From a virus: 20,153 nt of DNA. The notes under the pieces were generated by a model. The model was not told the DNA's origin. It ran no database searches and was given only the letters and a program-made list of their open reading frames with translations. The stretch covers positions 1-20,153 of the IMG/VR virus record IMGVR_UViG_3300032677_002049; one strand, written 5' to 3'. Position numbers and translations under genes: made by a program. Below are positions 1-6,326 of the stretch, one piece after another; position 1 is the first letter of the stretch, and the number at the start of each line of letters is the position of its first letter.

Positions 1-9
1 CAGTTCTGT

Positions 10-94
10 GCGCATATGGCGGAATTGGCAGACGCGCTACTTTGAGGTGGTAGTGGAGTAATCCGTGCAGGTTCAAGTCCTGCTATGCGCACCA
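10..94 (+). tRNA. tRNA-Leu (anticodon GAG)
   Basis: This is a complete class II tRNA. The 7-bp acceptor stem is GCGCATA (10-16) paired with TATGCGC (84-90), followed by discriminator A and an encoded CCA (92-94). The anticodon stem CTACT (37-41) pairs with GGTAG (49-53) and encloses a 7-base loop with anticodon GAG at 44-46. A long variable arm with a GGA/TCC stem follows, then a T arm GCAGG-TTCAAGT-CCTGC. It would read CUC/CUU leucine codons. It sits at the edge of a phage gene block, and tRNA 3' ends are common attachment sites for tyrosine integrases, so it is a candidate att core. That role is inferred, because no second copy of its 3' end lies in the window. Confidence 0.97.
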
Positions 95-293
95 ACTTTT
101 TACCCTGGAAAAATCCTCATTTTCCCCTGTAAAATGGCACTTTCAGGCTTTCCGGCTCGGTTGCGGTTCGTTGTTTCATTCGGCCATCTTTGGCCATTCG
201 TGGTCACTTGGTTGTCATAGGCTGTCATAAACCGCATGTAACGGCGAAACGTTATGGTGCTGGGGCTTTGGTGGTTTCGGGCTGGAAACGAAA

Positions 294-323
294 GGGCCGC
301 CGGACTCGAAAGTTCGGCGGCCC
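294..323 (-). terminator. Strong hairpin, possible leftward terminator
   Basis: The arms GGGCCGCCG (294-302) and CGGCGGCCC (315-323) form a 9-bp stem. It extends inward through one G-T pair and three further pairs to a CGAA loop, giving about 13 bp. On the + strand no T-run follows. Read on the - strand the hairpin is followed by CTTTCGTTTCC, a modest T-rich tail, so leftward termination is more likely than rightward. No leftward gene was found to its right. Confidence 0.5.
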
Positions 324-326
324 AAT

Positions 327-350
327 CAGCCGCCCACACTGGGGCGGCTG
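327..350. other. Second GC-rich hairpin
   Basis: CAGCCGCCC (327-335) pairs perfectly with GGGCGGCTG (342-350) across a 6-base loop. It begins three bases after the previous hairpin. Its left arm (CCGCC, 330-334) could instead pair with GGCGG (316-320) in the right arm of that hairpin, so the two can form alternative structures. No T-run follows. Confidence 0.45.
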
Positions 351-504
351 TGCCTCTGCGACTACACCCTATGAACCCTGCCCATTGCTGGCCACTGCGC
401 CAGTGCCAACAGCGTAGGCGGGAGCGCGGCGGGGCGCAAGTGGTTTGGCTCGCTCGCCTTCACCGTGGCTCACCTTCACCAGGGCGAGGGATGGAGATTA
501 GCAC

Positions 505-521
505 TGGACATGAAATGTCCA
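505..521. promoter_or_regulatory. Operator-like inverted repeat upstream of the gam-like gene
   Basis: TGGACAT (505-511) and ATGTCCA (515-521) form a perfect 7+7 inverted repeat around GAA. It ends 19 bases before the preferred start at 541. The size and spacing fit a site for a dimeric helix-turn-helix repressor controlling the operon that starts here. No matching copy was noticed elsewhere in the window and the binding protein is unknown. Confidence 0.4.
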
Positions 522-540
522 ATGGGTGTATCCCCTGTCT

Positions 541-1092
541 ATGGCTAACGTGGAAGCGGTGGAAGCGGATGCTGCAAAGCAGGCGGACCTGGCGAATCTG
601 GTAAACCTGCTGGGGGTCTTTTCGGCGGCGGCCAATGGGTTGCAGGCGCTCGAGGCGTCGATCAATGAGCAACTCATGGATCTGATCGATGAGCACCAGA
701 AGGATTATGCGCAACTGCAGGAGGCGATGACGAAGGCGGAGACGGCGTGCGAGGCGCTGACTTTGATGCATCCGGAGTGGTTCAAGGTGAAGCGGTCGAT
801 CCGGACGCCTTACGGGACGGTGAAGTTCCATTCGGGGACGAAGCTTCTGGTGGAGAATCCGGAGGGGACGATTCTGCTGCTGCGGGCGGAGAAAAAGGCG
901 GACCCGAAATTCAAGGCGGAGGAGTTTATCCGGAGCGCGGAGGAGCCGAATCTCGAAATGCTGGAAAGGCTGGACGATGAGACATTGGCGCGGTTCCAGG
1001 TGCGGCGGGTGAGGGCGGATAAGTTTTCTGTCGAGGCGGCGAAACTCGATATGGGCAAGGCGGTGAAGGAGGCGGCGGAAGCGAAGGGATAA
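541..1092 (+). CDS. Mu Gam-like host-nuclease inhibitor
   Basis: This 183-residue protein resembles the phage Mu Gam family, which binds double-stranded DNA ends as a dimer and shields them from RecBCD-type exonucleases; it is related to the Ku fold. A long helical N-terminal part with coiled-coil character (about 30-75) precedes the family-like segment KRSIRTPYGTVKF (84-96), a beta hairpin, and then a helical, charged C-terminus. The size matches Mu Gam (about 174 residues). ATG at 541 is preferred over an in-frame GTG at 526; neither has a clear Shine-Dalgarno sequence. It is the first gene of the block and is followed after 6 bases by a helix-turn-helix gene. The family call rests on motif memory, without an alignment. 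Confidence 0.75.
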   Translation: MANVEAVEADAAKQADLANLVNLLGVFSAAANGLQALEASINEQLMDLIDEHQKDYAQLQEAMTKAETACEALTLMHPEWFKVKRSIRTPYGTVKFHSGTKLLVENPEGTILLLRAEKKADPKFKAEEFIRSAEEPNLEMLERLDDETLARFQVRRVRADKFSVEAAKLDMGKAVKEAAEAKG

Positions 1093-1098
1093 AGGGGC

Positions 1099-1500
1099 AT
1101 GGACCAGACTTTCGAGGAGGACGGGCGGCCGGTGCCGGCGGTGGAGTTCGATTGGGAGGCCATCGAGGATTGCGGGCCGCAAACGGATCTGCAGGGGTTG
1201 AGTGATGAGGACGTGGAGCGGGGCTTGATGGTGCTTCGGGCGCTGTTGTCTTGGATTTGGCAGAATGGGTCGCGCAATCCGGAGGGGCTCAAGCTTCGGG
1301 CGATGGTGATTTGCTGGCTTTTCTTGAAGGAGCTGCGGCCGCTGAAGCTGAGCGAATTGGCGCGGGGGTTCGGTTTGAAGAAGCAGAGCGTGGGGCGCCA
1401 GGTGGAGGATTTCAAAAAGCACTTTCCGGGGATCCGGTCTCCGCACATGAAGATCGGGGCAACGAAGAGCCGGACGCTGGAAAGGGAACGATATGGATAG
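1099..1500 (+). CDS. Small helix-turn-helix protein
   Basis: This 133-residue protein has an acidic N-terminus (1-40), a hydrophobic helical middle (42-78) and a C-terminal helix-turn-helix-like segment from LSELARGFGLKKQSVGRQ onward (about 84-108), ending in a basic tail. The pattern resembles sigma-like or phage DNA-binding modules, so it may be a small regulator or DNA-binding accessory factor. It lies between the gam-like gene and a membrane-protein gene whose start overlaps its end by 8 bases, indicating translational coupling. I do not recognise a named family. Confidence 0.6.
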   Translation: MDQTFEEDGRPVPAVEFDWEAIEDCGPQTDLQGLSDEDVERGLMVLRALLSWIWQNGSRNPEGLKLRAMVICWLFLKELRPLKLSELARGFGLKKQSVGRQVEDFKKHFPGIRSPHMKIGATKSRTLERERYG

Positions 1501-1705
1501 ACTCTTAATGTTTCTGTTGGTCATTTCGGCCGCGTCCGGTGCGCTGGGATTGCTGTGGGATTTTGACGTGAAGCTTGGTTGGCCTCGGAAGAGGCTGGTC
1601 AGGTGTCTGCTCATGCTCGCTATGCTCTCGCTTGTGGTGGCGGTCGGGCTAGCAACAATCTTGTTATTCGAGGCGGCGCATATCATGAAAGGGATGGTGC
1701 CATGA
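1493..1705 (+). CDS. Small two-helix membrane protein
   Basis: This 70-residue protein has two predicted membrane segments, about residues 3-21 and 36-60, separated by a short charged loop containing WPRKRLVR. The size and topology resemble class II holins, but nothing else supports a lysis role and no endolysin gene is adjacent. It overlaps the preceding helix-turn-helix gene by 8 bases, and its stop overlaps the next start as ATGA, so the three genes are probably translated together. It could equally be a superinfection-exclusion or other inner-membrane accessory protein. Confidence 0.55.
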   Translation: MDRLLMFLLVISAASGALGLLWDFDVKLGWPRKRLVRCLLMLAMLSLVVAVGLATILLFEAAHIMKGMVP

Positions 1706-2196
1706 CTGACTTGATTCCATTTGGGCGGCGGATTAACGAGCGTGAGGCGACGATAGCGCGGCTGGTGGATTCGGCGTTGAGGGCGGCGGCCGCCACGGTG
1801 GCGGAGATGATCTTGCAGGGGCAGGACCTCCGGGCGGTGAAGGCGGCACTTTCGCACGGGGCGTGGCTGGCCTGGCTGTCGGAACATTGCCCGGCGCTGC
1901 ACGAGCGGCGGGCGCAGCGATATATGCGTTTGGCGGCGGACCCGAGCCGGGTGGCGGAGTTGATGGGGGCGGGGTCGCTGCGGTCGGCGTTGGCGCTGCT
2001 CGAGGAGCCGGCGGAGGCCTCGGGGGAGGAGCCGCGGCGGTGGCCGGCATATATCGAGGCGACGGGGCGGGTGGCGAAGCTGGCGGGGTACGTGGAGAAG
2101 CATCCGGTGTCGCAATGGCCGTTGGAGGGGCAGGAGAAGTTCCGGGATGAGCTGAGGCCGATAGTGAAGGCGCTGTGGCCGGGGCTGGAGGTGTGA
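1702..2196 (+). CDS. DUF3102-like phage protein
   Basis: This 164-residue protein carries HGAWLAWL (52-59) and ERRAQRYMRLA (68-78), which match the hallmark of DUF3102-type proteins found on phages and integrative elements. The usual pattern there is a G-x-W-x-x-W-L segment followed by R-x-A-Q-R-Y-M-R-L. Family members are thought to bind DNA, but their function is not established. The ATG at 1702 overlaps the previous stop (ATGA) and removes an unlikely upstream extension, so it is the preferred start. A Pro/Glu-rich linker (about 102-113) separates the motif region from a C-terminal helical part. Confidence 0.65.
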   Translation: MTDLIPFGRRINEREATIARLVDSALRAAAATVAEMILQGQDLRAVKAALSHGAWLAWLSEHCPALHERRAQRYMRLAADPSRVAELMGAGSLRSALALLEEPAEASGEEPRRWPAYIEATGRVAKLAGYVEKHPVSQWPLEGQEKFRDELRPIVKALWPGLEV

Positions 2197-2200
2197 GGTT

Positions 2201-2833
2201 ATGAAGGCGGAGAGCGCTCGGAGTGTGAAGCGGGCCTCTGGGGCGCGGGAGTCGTTTGCGGCGGCGGCGGAGTGTCTTGGGCCGATCATGCCCGGTATGG
2301 CGTTGTTTGCGGTGACCCGGGGGCAGTGGTCGATGATCGACGCGATCCTTCATTGTCTGGATTGTGTGGGGCCGGCGGAGGTGAGCGTGTGGACTTGGAC
2401 GGTGGCGGAATATGAGGTGCAAATGCTGACGCGACTTCGCATCGATGGCCGGGTGACTGGCGGCCGGCTGGTGATCGATCACGGGGCGCGGAATAAGAAC
2501 AAGGGGACGATTCGGGAGTGGCAGGGGACCTTTGGGGCGGATTCGGTGCGGTACGTGCTGAATCATTCAAAGCTGGCGCGGGTGGCGTCGGCCTCGGGGT
2601 TGCGGCTGCTGCTGCGGGGCTCGATGAATCTGAATTTCAATCCGCGGTTTGAACAGTTTGACATCACGGAGGGGGGCGAGGATTACGGGTTGGTGAAGCG
2701 GATCGAGGATGATTTGCCGGTGTTGGGGGACGATTGCGCGGGGCGGGAGGTTTATGCGGCGAGCAGGGTTAGCCAGGCGTTCGACGCGTCCACTTTGGAA
2801 ATGTTCTCGGGCGCGCGGGTGTGGGGCAAGTAG
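2201..2833 (+). CDS. Protein with a degenerate phospholipase D/HKD nuclease-like motif
   Basis: This 210-residue protein has one H-x-K pair (H122, K124 in NHSK) followed by RGSMNLN (139-145), which resembles the G-S-x-N part of an HKD motif. A single copy fits small dimeric nucleases of the Nuc type, but the usual Asp after H-x-K is not at its normal place, so activity is uncertain. The upstream half (35-115) looks like an alpha/beta core with strands VSVWTW and LVIDHG. GGAGG at 2187-2191 supports the start at 2201. It lies directly before the packaging genes, where nucleases are common. The start of the next gene overlaps its end by 13 bases. Confidence 0.5.
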   Translation: MKAESARSVKRASGARESFAAAAECLGPIMPGMALFAVTRGQWSMIDAILHCLDCVGPAEVSVWTWTVAEYEVQMLTRLRIDGRVTGGRLVIDHGARNKNKGTIREWQGTFGADSVRYVLNHSKLARVASASGLRLLLRGSMNLNFNPRFEQFDITEGGEDYGLVKRIEDDLPVLGDDCAGREVYAASRVSQAFDASTLEMFSGARVWGK

Positions 2834-3168
2834 CTGCCGCCGGGCGCGAATACCTTATGGAGGCGGCGGAGCGGGCGGCGATGTGGTCTGCATTCAAGGC
2901 GGATAATCCAGGCAAGGGCGGGGAGGACCTGCAGATCTACTTTGGGGCGGCATTGGACTATTGCGAGGCGGAGACGAACATCCGGGCGCACGGGAATGTG
3001 TGCTTGCATCCGCGCACGGGCGCGCCGGTGGAAAACCCTTACCTGAAGATCAAGGCGTCGGCGGTGCGGCTAATATTGCTGAGCCGGTTCGGCGGGCTGG
3101 CGAAGTCCGGGCTTTGGCGGGGGCTGGAGCGGATGTTCCAGGCGGCGCCGCCGGGCGTCTCCGGGTGA
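2821..3168 (+). CDS. P27-like terminase small subunit (candidate)
   Basis: This 115-residue protein resembles phage P27-family small terminases. It has a helical YFGAALDYCEAETNIRAHG segment, then the family-like N-P-Y-L-K-I sequence (about residues 73-78, in ENPYLKIKASAVRL) before a final helix. Such subunits recognise phage DNA and stimulate the large terminase. The GTG at 2821 overlaps the previous gene by 13 bases; an ATG at 2857 is an alternative that would leave 103 residues and still include the domain. The usual LTPxSR ending is replaced by GLAKSGLWRGLER. A second, Nu1-like small terminase follows 15 bases later, so the division of labour is unclear. Confidence 0.55.
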   Translation: MGQVAAAGREYLMEAAERAAMWSAFKADNPGKGGEDLQIYFGAALDYCEAETNIRAHGNVCLHPRTGAPVENPYLKIKASAVRLILLSRFGGLAKSGLWRGLERMFQAAPPGVSG

Positions 3169-3183
3169 CTTTTACGCATTGGT

Positions 3184-3957
3184 GTGGAAGAGAATGCAAA
3201 TCCGTCGCCGGCCGTCGCTGGGGAGCTACGGCCCGGGCCGGCCGAAGCGGTCGGGGTGTTGGACGCGGCCGCGGCACAGCGGGTGTTGGCCGTGGACGTG
3301 GACAACGTGCGCCGCAAGGCTGAGCAGTGCAAGCCGTTGAGCAAGTATGAGCGGACGCTGATTCAAGAGGAGGCGAGGCGGACGGAGCGCGCGCGGGCCA
3401 CCGCGGCGCCTGCGCCGAGCCCGGCAGCGGGGACGGCTGCGGAGACGCTGCGCCTGGCATCGGGGCTTGCGGCGAAGCGGCTTTGCGAGCTGACTGGGCT
3501 CACGGATCGGAGGCATCGGCAATTGGCGGACGCGGGTTACTTCCCGTCGCCGCAAAATGGGGAATACGATTTCGAGCGAACTATCGAGGGGCTGTTTCGT
3601 TACTTCAGGGAGCAGATTGCGAAAAAGAGCAATTCATTGGCGAAGGAGCAATTGCGGTTGACGAAGGCGAAGCGGGAGAAAACGGAGGCGGAGGCCGGTA
3701 AGCTGCGGGGTCTGTTGATCGAAAAGGATGAGGTGGGGCCGGCGCTGCGCAATTTGGCGGCGCATCAGCGGGCGACGTTGCAGCATAAAATCGAGAGGGA
3801 GCTCGCGCCGAATCTCGCGGGGCGGCCGGTGGGTGAGATCATGACGTTGTGCCAGCGGGCGGTCGACGAGGTGTGCGAGGTGTTTGAAAAGGGGATCGCG
3901 GAGTGGTGCCAGGTGGACGGAGGCCAAGCGGGGCAGGATAGCGAGGGCGCGCCGTGA
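3184..3957 (+). CDS. Nu1-like terminase small subunit
   Basis: This 257-residue protein has a winged-helix DNA-binding module typical of lambda Nu1-type small terminases: RLCELTGLTDRRHRQLADAG (about 99-118), then a wing-like FPSPQNGEYDFERT. A long charged coiled-coil helix (about 138-182) follows, and then a C-terminal helical domain likely to contact the large subunit. An N-terminal segment NVRRKAEQCKPLSKYERTLI (41-60) is followed by an Ala/Pro-rich linker. The start is GTG at 3184. Its stop overlaps the GTG start of the GpA-type large terminase (GTGA), which strongly supports a packaging role as the DNA-recognition subunit. Confidence 0.75.
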   Translation: MEENANPSPAVAGELRPGPAEAVGVLDAAAAQRVLAVDVDNVRRKAEQCKPLSKYERTLIQEEARRTERARATAAPAPSPAAGTAAETLRLASGLAAKRLCELTGLTDRRHRQLADAGYFPSPQNGEYDFERTIEGLFRYFREQIAKKSNSLAKEQLRLTKAKREKTEAEAGKLRGLLIEKDEVGPALRNLAAHQRATLQHKIERELAPNLAGRPVGEIMTLCQRAVDEVCEVFEKGIAEWCQVDGGQAGQDSEGAP

Positions 3958-5903
3958 ATTCGGAGATGAGGAAGATCGCGGCGTCGTTTGTTGGGCGCGC
4001 CGTGGCGGCGGCTTGGCGGCGGCCGTTCCGGGGCGAGGTTTACGAGTACGCGGCGAAGCTGAATTTGCAGGCGGGCTATTCGGTAAAGGGCGCGGTGGAT
4101 ATGAACACGCTGCGACATTTGTTGTGGCCGCTGCGGGCACTGCGGGCGCCGTGGGTGCGATTGGTGTCGCTTCGGGGCGCGGTGCAGACGACGAAGTCGC
4201 TGTGCGCGGATATTTGGGTGCCGTACCTCATCGAGCACGATCCCGGGGATCTGCTGTGGCTCCTCGAGGATGACAAAAAGGCGCGGGAATACGCGGCGCG
4301 GTGCCTGACGCTGATTAAGAGCGTGCCGGAGATCGCGGCGATGTTGCAGGACGTGGACACGTCGGACAAAACGAAGACGCGGATCTCGTTTCGGCACATG
4401 CAGCTTTTGGTATGCGGATTGAACGCGGGCAACGTGCAATCGCTGAGCTGGCGCTATGTCATCGTGGACGAAACGTGGTTGCATCCGTGGGACGGGTTGA
4501 TCCGGCAGGCGATGGATAGGACGAAGCAGTACCCGAATACCAGCAAGGTATTGCTGATCGGGCAAGGGGGCTGGGACGGGGATGACCACGACCGGGAGCA
4601 CCGGGAGTGTCAGCAATGGGAACTGGGTTATCGGTGTCCGGAGTGCGGGCGGGCGCAGGCGTTTGAGCAGTCGCGGGAACGGCCGGCGGATTTCGAGTTG
4701 GAAGCGCTGCGGGGGAAGTTTTCGGGGCTGAGTTGGGATACTAACGAGGTGACCAGGCCGGGCGGCCGTTGGGACTGGGATGCGGTGAAGCGGTCGGCGC
4801 ACCATCGGTGTTATTTTTGTGACGCGCGGATCGAGGACCGGCCGGAGGTGAGGCGGGCGTTGAACGATGGGTATTGCTACTTGCCTGGGGACGGCCGGGG
4901 GGGCGAGGGGCCGGCGGAACCGGTGTTTGCGGAGCGCGTGGCGTTTCATTGGCCGGGCGAGGCCTCGATGAGGGTGCCGTTCGGGGATCTGGCGGTGAAG
5001 TACCTCAAGGCGAAGATCGCGGCGGAAGAGCAGGGCTACAAATTGCCGCTGCAGGAGTATTGGCAGAAGGATCGCGGGTGCGTGTGGTCGGACACGCTGG
5101 AGGGGGATTACCGGGAGATTGTCAAAGAGACGTACGACCCGAAAGCGGAGTGGAGCGAGGGGGTTTACAAGTTCTTGATCGTGGACTGCCAGAGGGATTT
5201 GAAGAAGTTCTATTTCACGGTGTTCTTGGTGGCACAGTCGGGAGAGTCGCGGGAGTTGGAGCGGGGAATGGCGGCGTCGTTCGAGGACATCGCGAAGATC
5301 CAGGATCTGCAGAAAATAAAGGATCAACACGTTTTCCTCGATTGCAGCTATCGAATGACGGAAGTGTTGCGCGAGTGCGTGAAGCATGGGCACGTCGCGA
5401 CGGTGAAGTTGGGTAAGGGCAAGGAGCGCAAGGTCTGGCGATGCTGGATCGGGCTCAAGGGGAGCGGATATGAGATGTTCCGGCACAAAGACCCCGTGAC
5501 CGGACTTATGGAATCGAAGGTCTATTCCGAGCGCAAATGGTATGACCTAAGCATTGGGATGGGGAAGCGGTCAGCGCGCGCGCCTTGGTATGAGTGGAGC
5601 AATCTGCACTGCAAGGACCTGTTGAGGATGCGTCGCGACGCTGAGCCCGGGGTGCCGGCATTCCTTTCGCTGCCGGACACATTGCCGCCGACGGACCAGA
5701 ATTCCTACTTCGCGATGATGCGCAGTGAGCGACGCCAAGAAGACTATGCCGGGGGGCGGAAGCGCAGCATCTGGGTACCGGTCAGCAAGACGCGACCTAA
5801 CCACTATTGGGACATCGGCGGGATGCTAATGGCCGTGGAATCCATCGTCGGCATTATTGGCCAGGCGGAATCGGTAGAGTCGGCAGACCCTCCCCCCCCA
5901 TAA
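3954..5903 (+). CDS. GpA-type terminase large subunit
   Basis: This 649-residue protein matches the lambda gpA-type terminase, the ATP-driven packaging motor and nuclease. A Walker A-like SLRGAVQTTKS (72-82) and Walker B RYVIVDE (167-173) mark the ATPase. Two Cys pairs follow (C228/C231 in CPEC, C286/C289 in CYFC). The nuclease domain begins near LIVDCQRD (408-415), with D411 the likely first metal ligand, and a second acidic strand FLDCSY (461-466) follows. The length is close to gpA (641). The final Walker A glycine is replaced by Thr, as variation is common in this family. The GTG start overlaps the Nu1-like gene by 4 bases. The C-terminus ends in four prolines encoded across a C8 run. Confidence 0.92.
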   Translation: MNSEMRKIAASFVGRAVAAAWRRPFRGEVYEYAAKLNLQAGYSVKGAVDMNTLRHLLWPLRALRAPWVRLVSLRGAVQTTKSLCADIWVPYLIEHDPGDLLWLLEDDKKAREYAARCLTLIKSVPEIAAMLQDVDTSDKTKTRISFRHMQLLVCGLNAGNVQSLSWRYVIVDETWLHPWDGLIRQAMDRTKQYPNTSKVLLIGQGGWDGDDHDREHRECQQWELGYRCPECGRAQAFEQSRERPADFELEALRGKFSGLSWDTNEVTRPGGRWDWDAVKRSAHHRCYFCDARIEDRPEVRRALNDGYCYLPGDGRGGEGPAEPVFAERVAFHWPGEASMRVPFGDLAVKYLKAKIAAEEQGYKLPLQEYWQKDRGCVWSDTLEGDYREIVKETYDPKAEWSEGVYKFLIVDCQRDLKKFYFTVFLVAQSGESRELERGMAASFEDIAKIQDLQKIKDQHVFLDCSYRMTEVLRECVKHGHVATVKLGKGKERKVWRCWIGLKGSGYEMFRHKDPVTGLMESKVYSERKWYDLSIGMGKRSARAPWYEWSNLHCKDLLRMRRDAEPGVPAFLSLPDTLPPTDQNSYFAMMRSERRQEDYAGGRKRSIWVPVSKTRPNHYWDIGGMLMAVESIVGIIGQAESVESADPPPP

Positions 5904-6056
5904 GGAATCTATTGTGCCGGCACCGTCCCAGAGCAGGTTGTTTGGCTGGCAAAAATTTCAAGGGCGCGGGGTTTGGAATCGGGGTTTCAGTTTCAAGGTG
6001 GCAACTGGGGGCATGGGGTGGGGCGGGCGGGTGGGCATTGACGGGCGGGGGTTGTT
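5904..6056. other. Intergenic gap between large terminase and gpW-like gene
   Basis: This 153-base gap is unusual in an otherwise tightly packed operon. It contains the repeated octamer TTTCAAGG and, at its end, a dense series of G-runs (6007-6051). A short frame starting at 5914 overlaps the next gene and has no recognisable features, so I do not call it. A regulatory leader is more likely than a gene. Confidence 0.4.
6007..6051 (+). promoter_or_regulatory. Putative G-quadruplex leader before the gpW-like gene
   Basis: Eight runs of three to five Gs occur within 45 bases: 6007-6011, 6015-6018, 6020-6023, 6025-6027, 6029-6031, 6033-6035, 6043-6045 and 6047-6051. They are separated by short loops of 1 to 7 bases. 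The last run ends 5 bases before the ATG at 6057, so a folded RNA quadruplex would cover the ribosome-binding region. The role is inferred from base pattern only. Confidence 0.4.
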
Positions 6057-6326
6057 ATGCCGGTGGACTATTATCCGCAGAAGTCGGTTCAGGAGCTAAC
6101 GGTGCTGCTGGACACGTTGCAGCGACGCCAGACGTCCGGGGGGATTGTTGGGGTGTCGGGCGGGGGCTCGTCTACGTCGCGGCAGTTGGCGGGTATGGGG
6201 AATGCCAGGACGTCGGTCGAGATCCTGCGGGTGCTTTACTCGCTATACTGCCGGGACCCAAAGACTTTCAAGGACCCCTATGCGGGGAAGATCACCCGGA
6301 CCAGGGCGAGGTACACGTTTTCATGA
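6057..6326 (+). CDS. gpW-like head-tail joining protein
   Basis: This 89-residue protein lies between the GpA-type terminase and the lambda-type portal, exactly where lambda encodes gpW (68 residues), the protein that enters the filled head and primes tail attachment. It has an N-terminal helix ending QTSGGIVGVSGGGSS (about 26-40), similar in layout to gpW's helix-hairpin, then a second helix NARTSVEILRVLYSLY. The C-terminus is basic. Its stop overlaps the portal start as ATGA. The assignment rests on position, size and pattern; sequence similarity is weak. Confidence 0.6.
   Translation: MPVDYYPQKSVQELTVLLDTLQRRQTSGGIVGVSGGGSSTSRQLAGMGNARTSVEILRVLYSLYCRDPKTFKDPYAGKITRTRARYTFS

Larger units (their letters stand above)
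95..540. other. Gene-free segment between tRNA-Leu and the first phage gene
   Basis: This stretch of about 446 bases has no convincing gene; the short open frames in it cross strong hairpins and resemble nothing I recognise. Its left part is less GC-rich and carries short repeats: CCCTG(G/T)AAAA at 103-112 and 125-134, and TGTCATA at 213-219 and 223-229 with a related GGTCA just before. Its right part holds two GC-rich hairpins (294-350), the direct repeat CCTTCACC (457-464 and 473-480) and an operator-like inverted repeat (505-521). It may combine an attachment-site arm with the control region of the operon starting at 541. I found no good consensus promoter. Confidence 0.5.

Noticed and set aside
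190-604. Short + strand frames in the tRNA-gam gap
   Set aside because: They run through strong hairpins, overlap each other and the gam-like gene, and show no recognisable composition or motif.
460-2289. Long open frame on the - strand (609 codons), and similar ones at 3765-5486, 6332-7876 and 7704-8897
   Set aside because: They lie opposite well-supported genes and are extremely rich in Arg, Pro, Leu and His, as expected for the antisense of G-rich coding DNA. No start, leader or family motif supports them.
5914-6099. Small + strand frame in the terminase-gpW gap
   Set aside because: It overlaps the gpW-like gene in another frame, crosses the G-runs, and has no features.
5807-6322. Upstream open extension of the portal frame, with a C8 run (5892-5899) where a -1 slip could join terminase to portal
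   Set aside because: The frame is open mainly because GC-rich DNA has few stops. The ATGA start at 6323 and the family length of about 533 residues fit the portal without any extension, and a terminase-portal fusion has no precedent I know.
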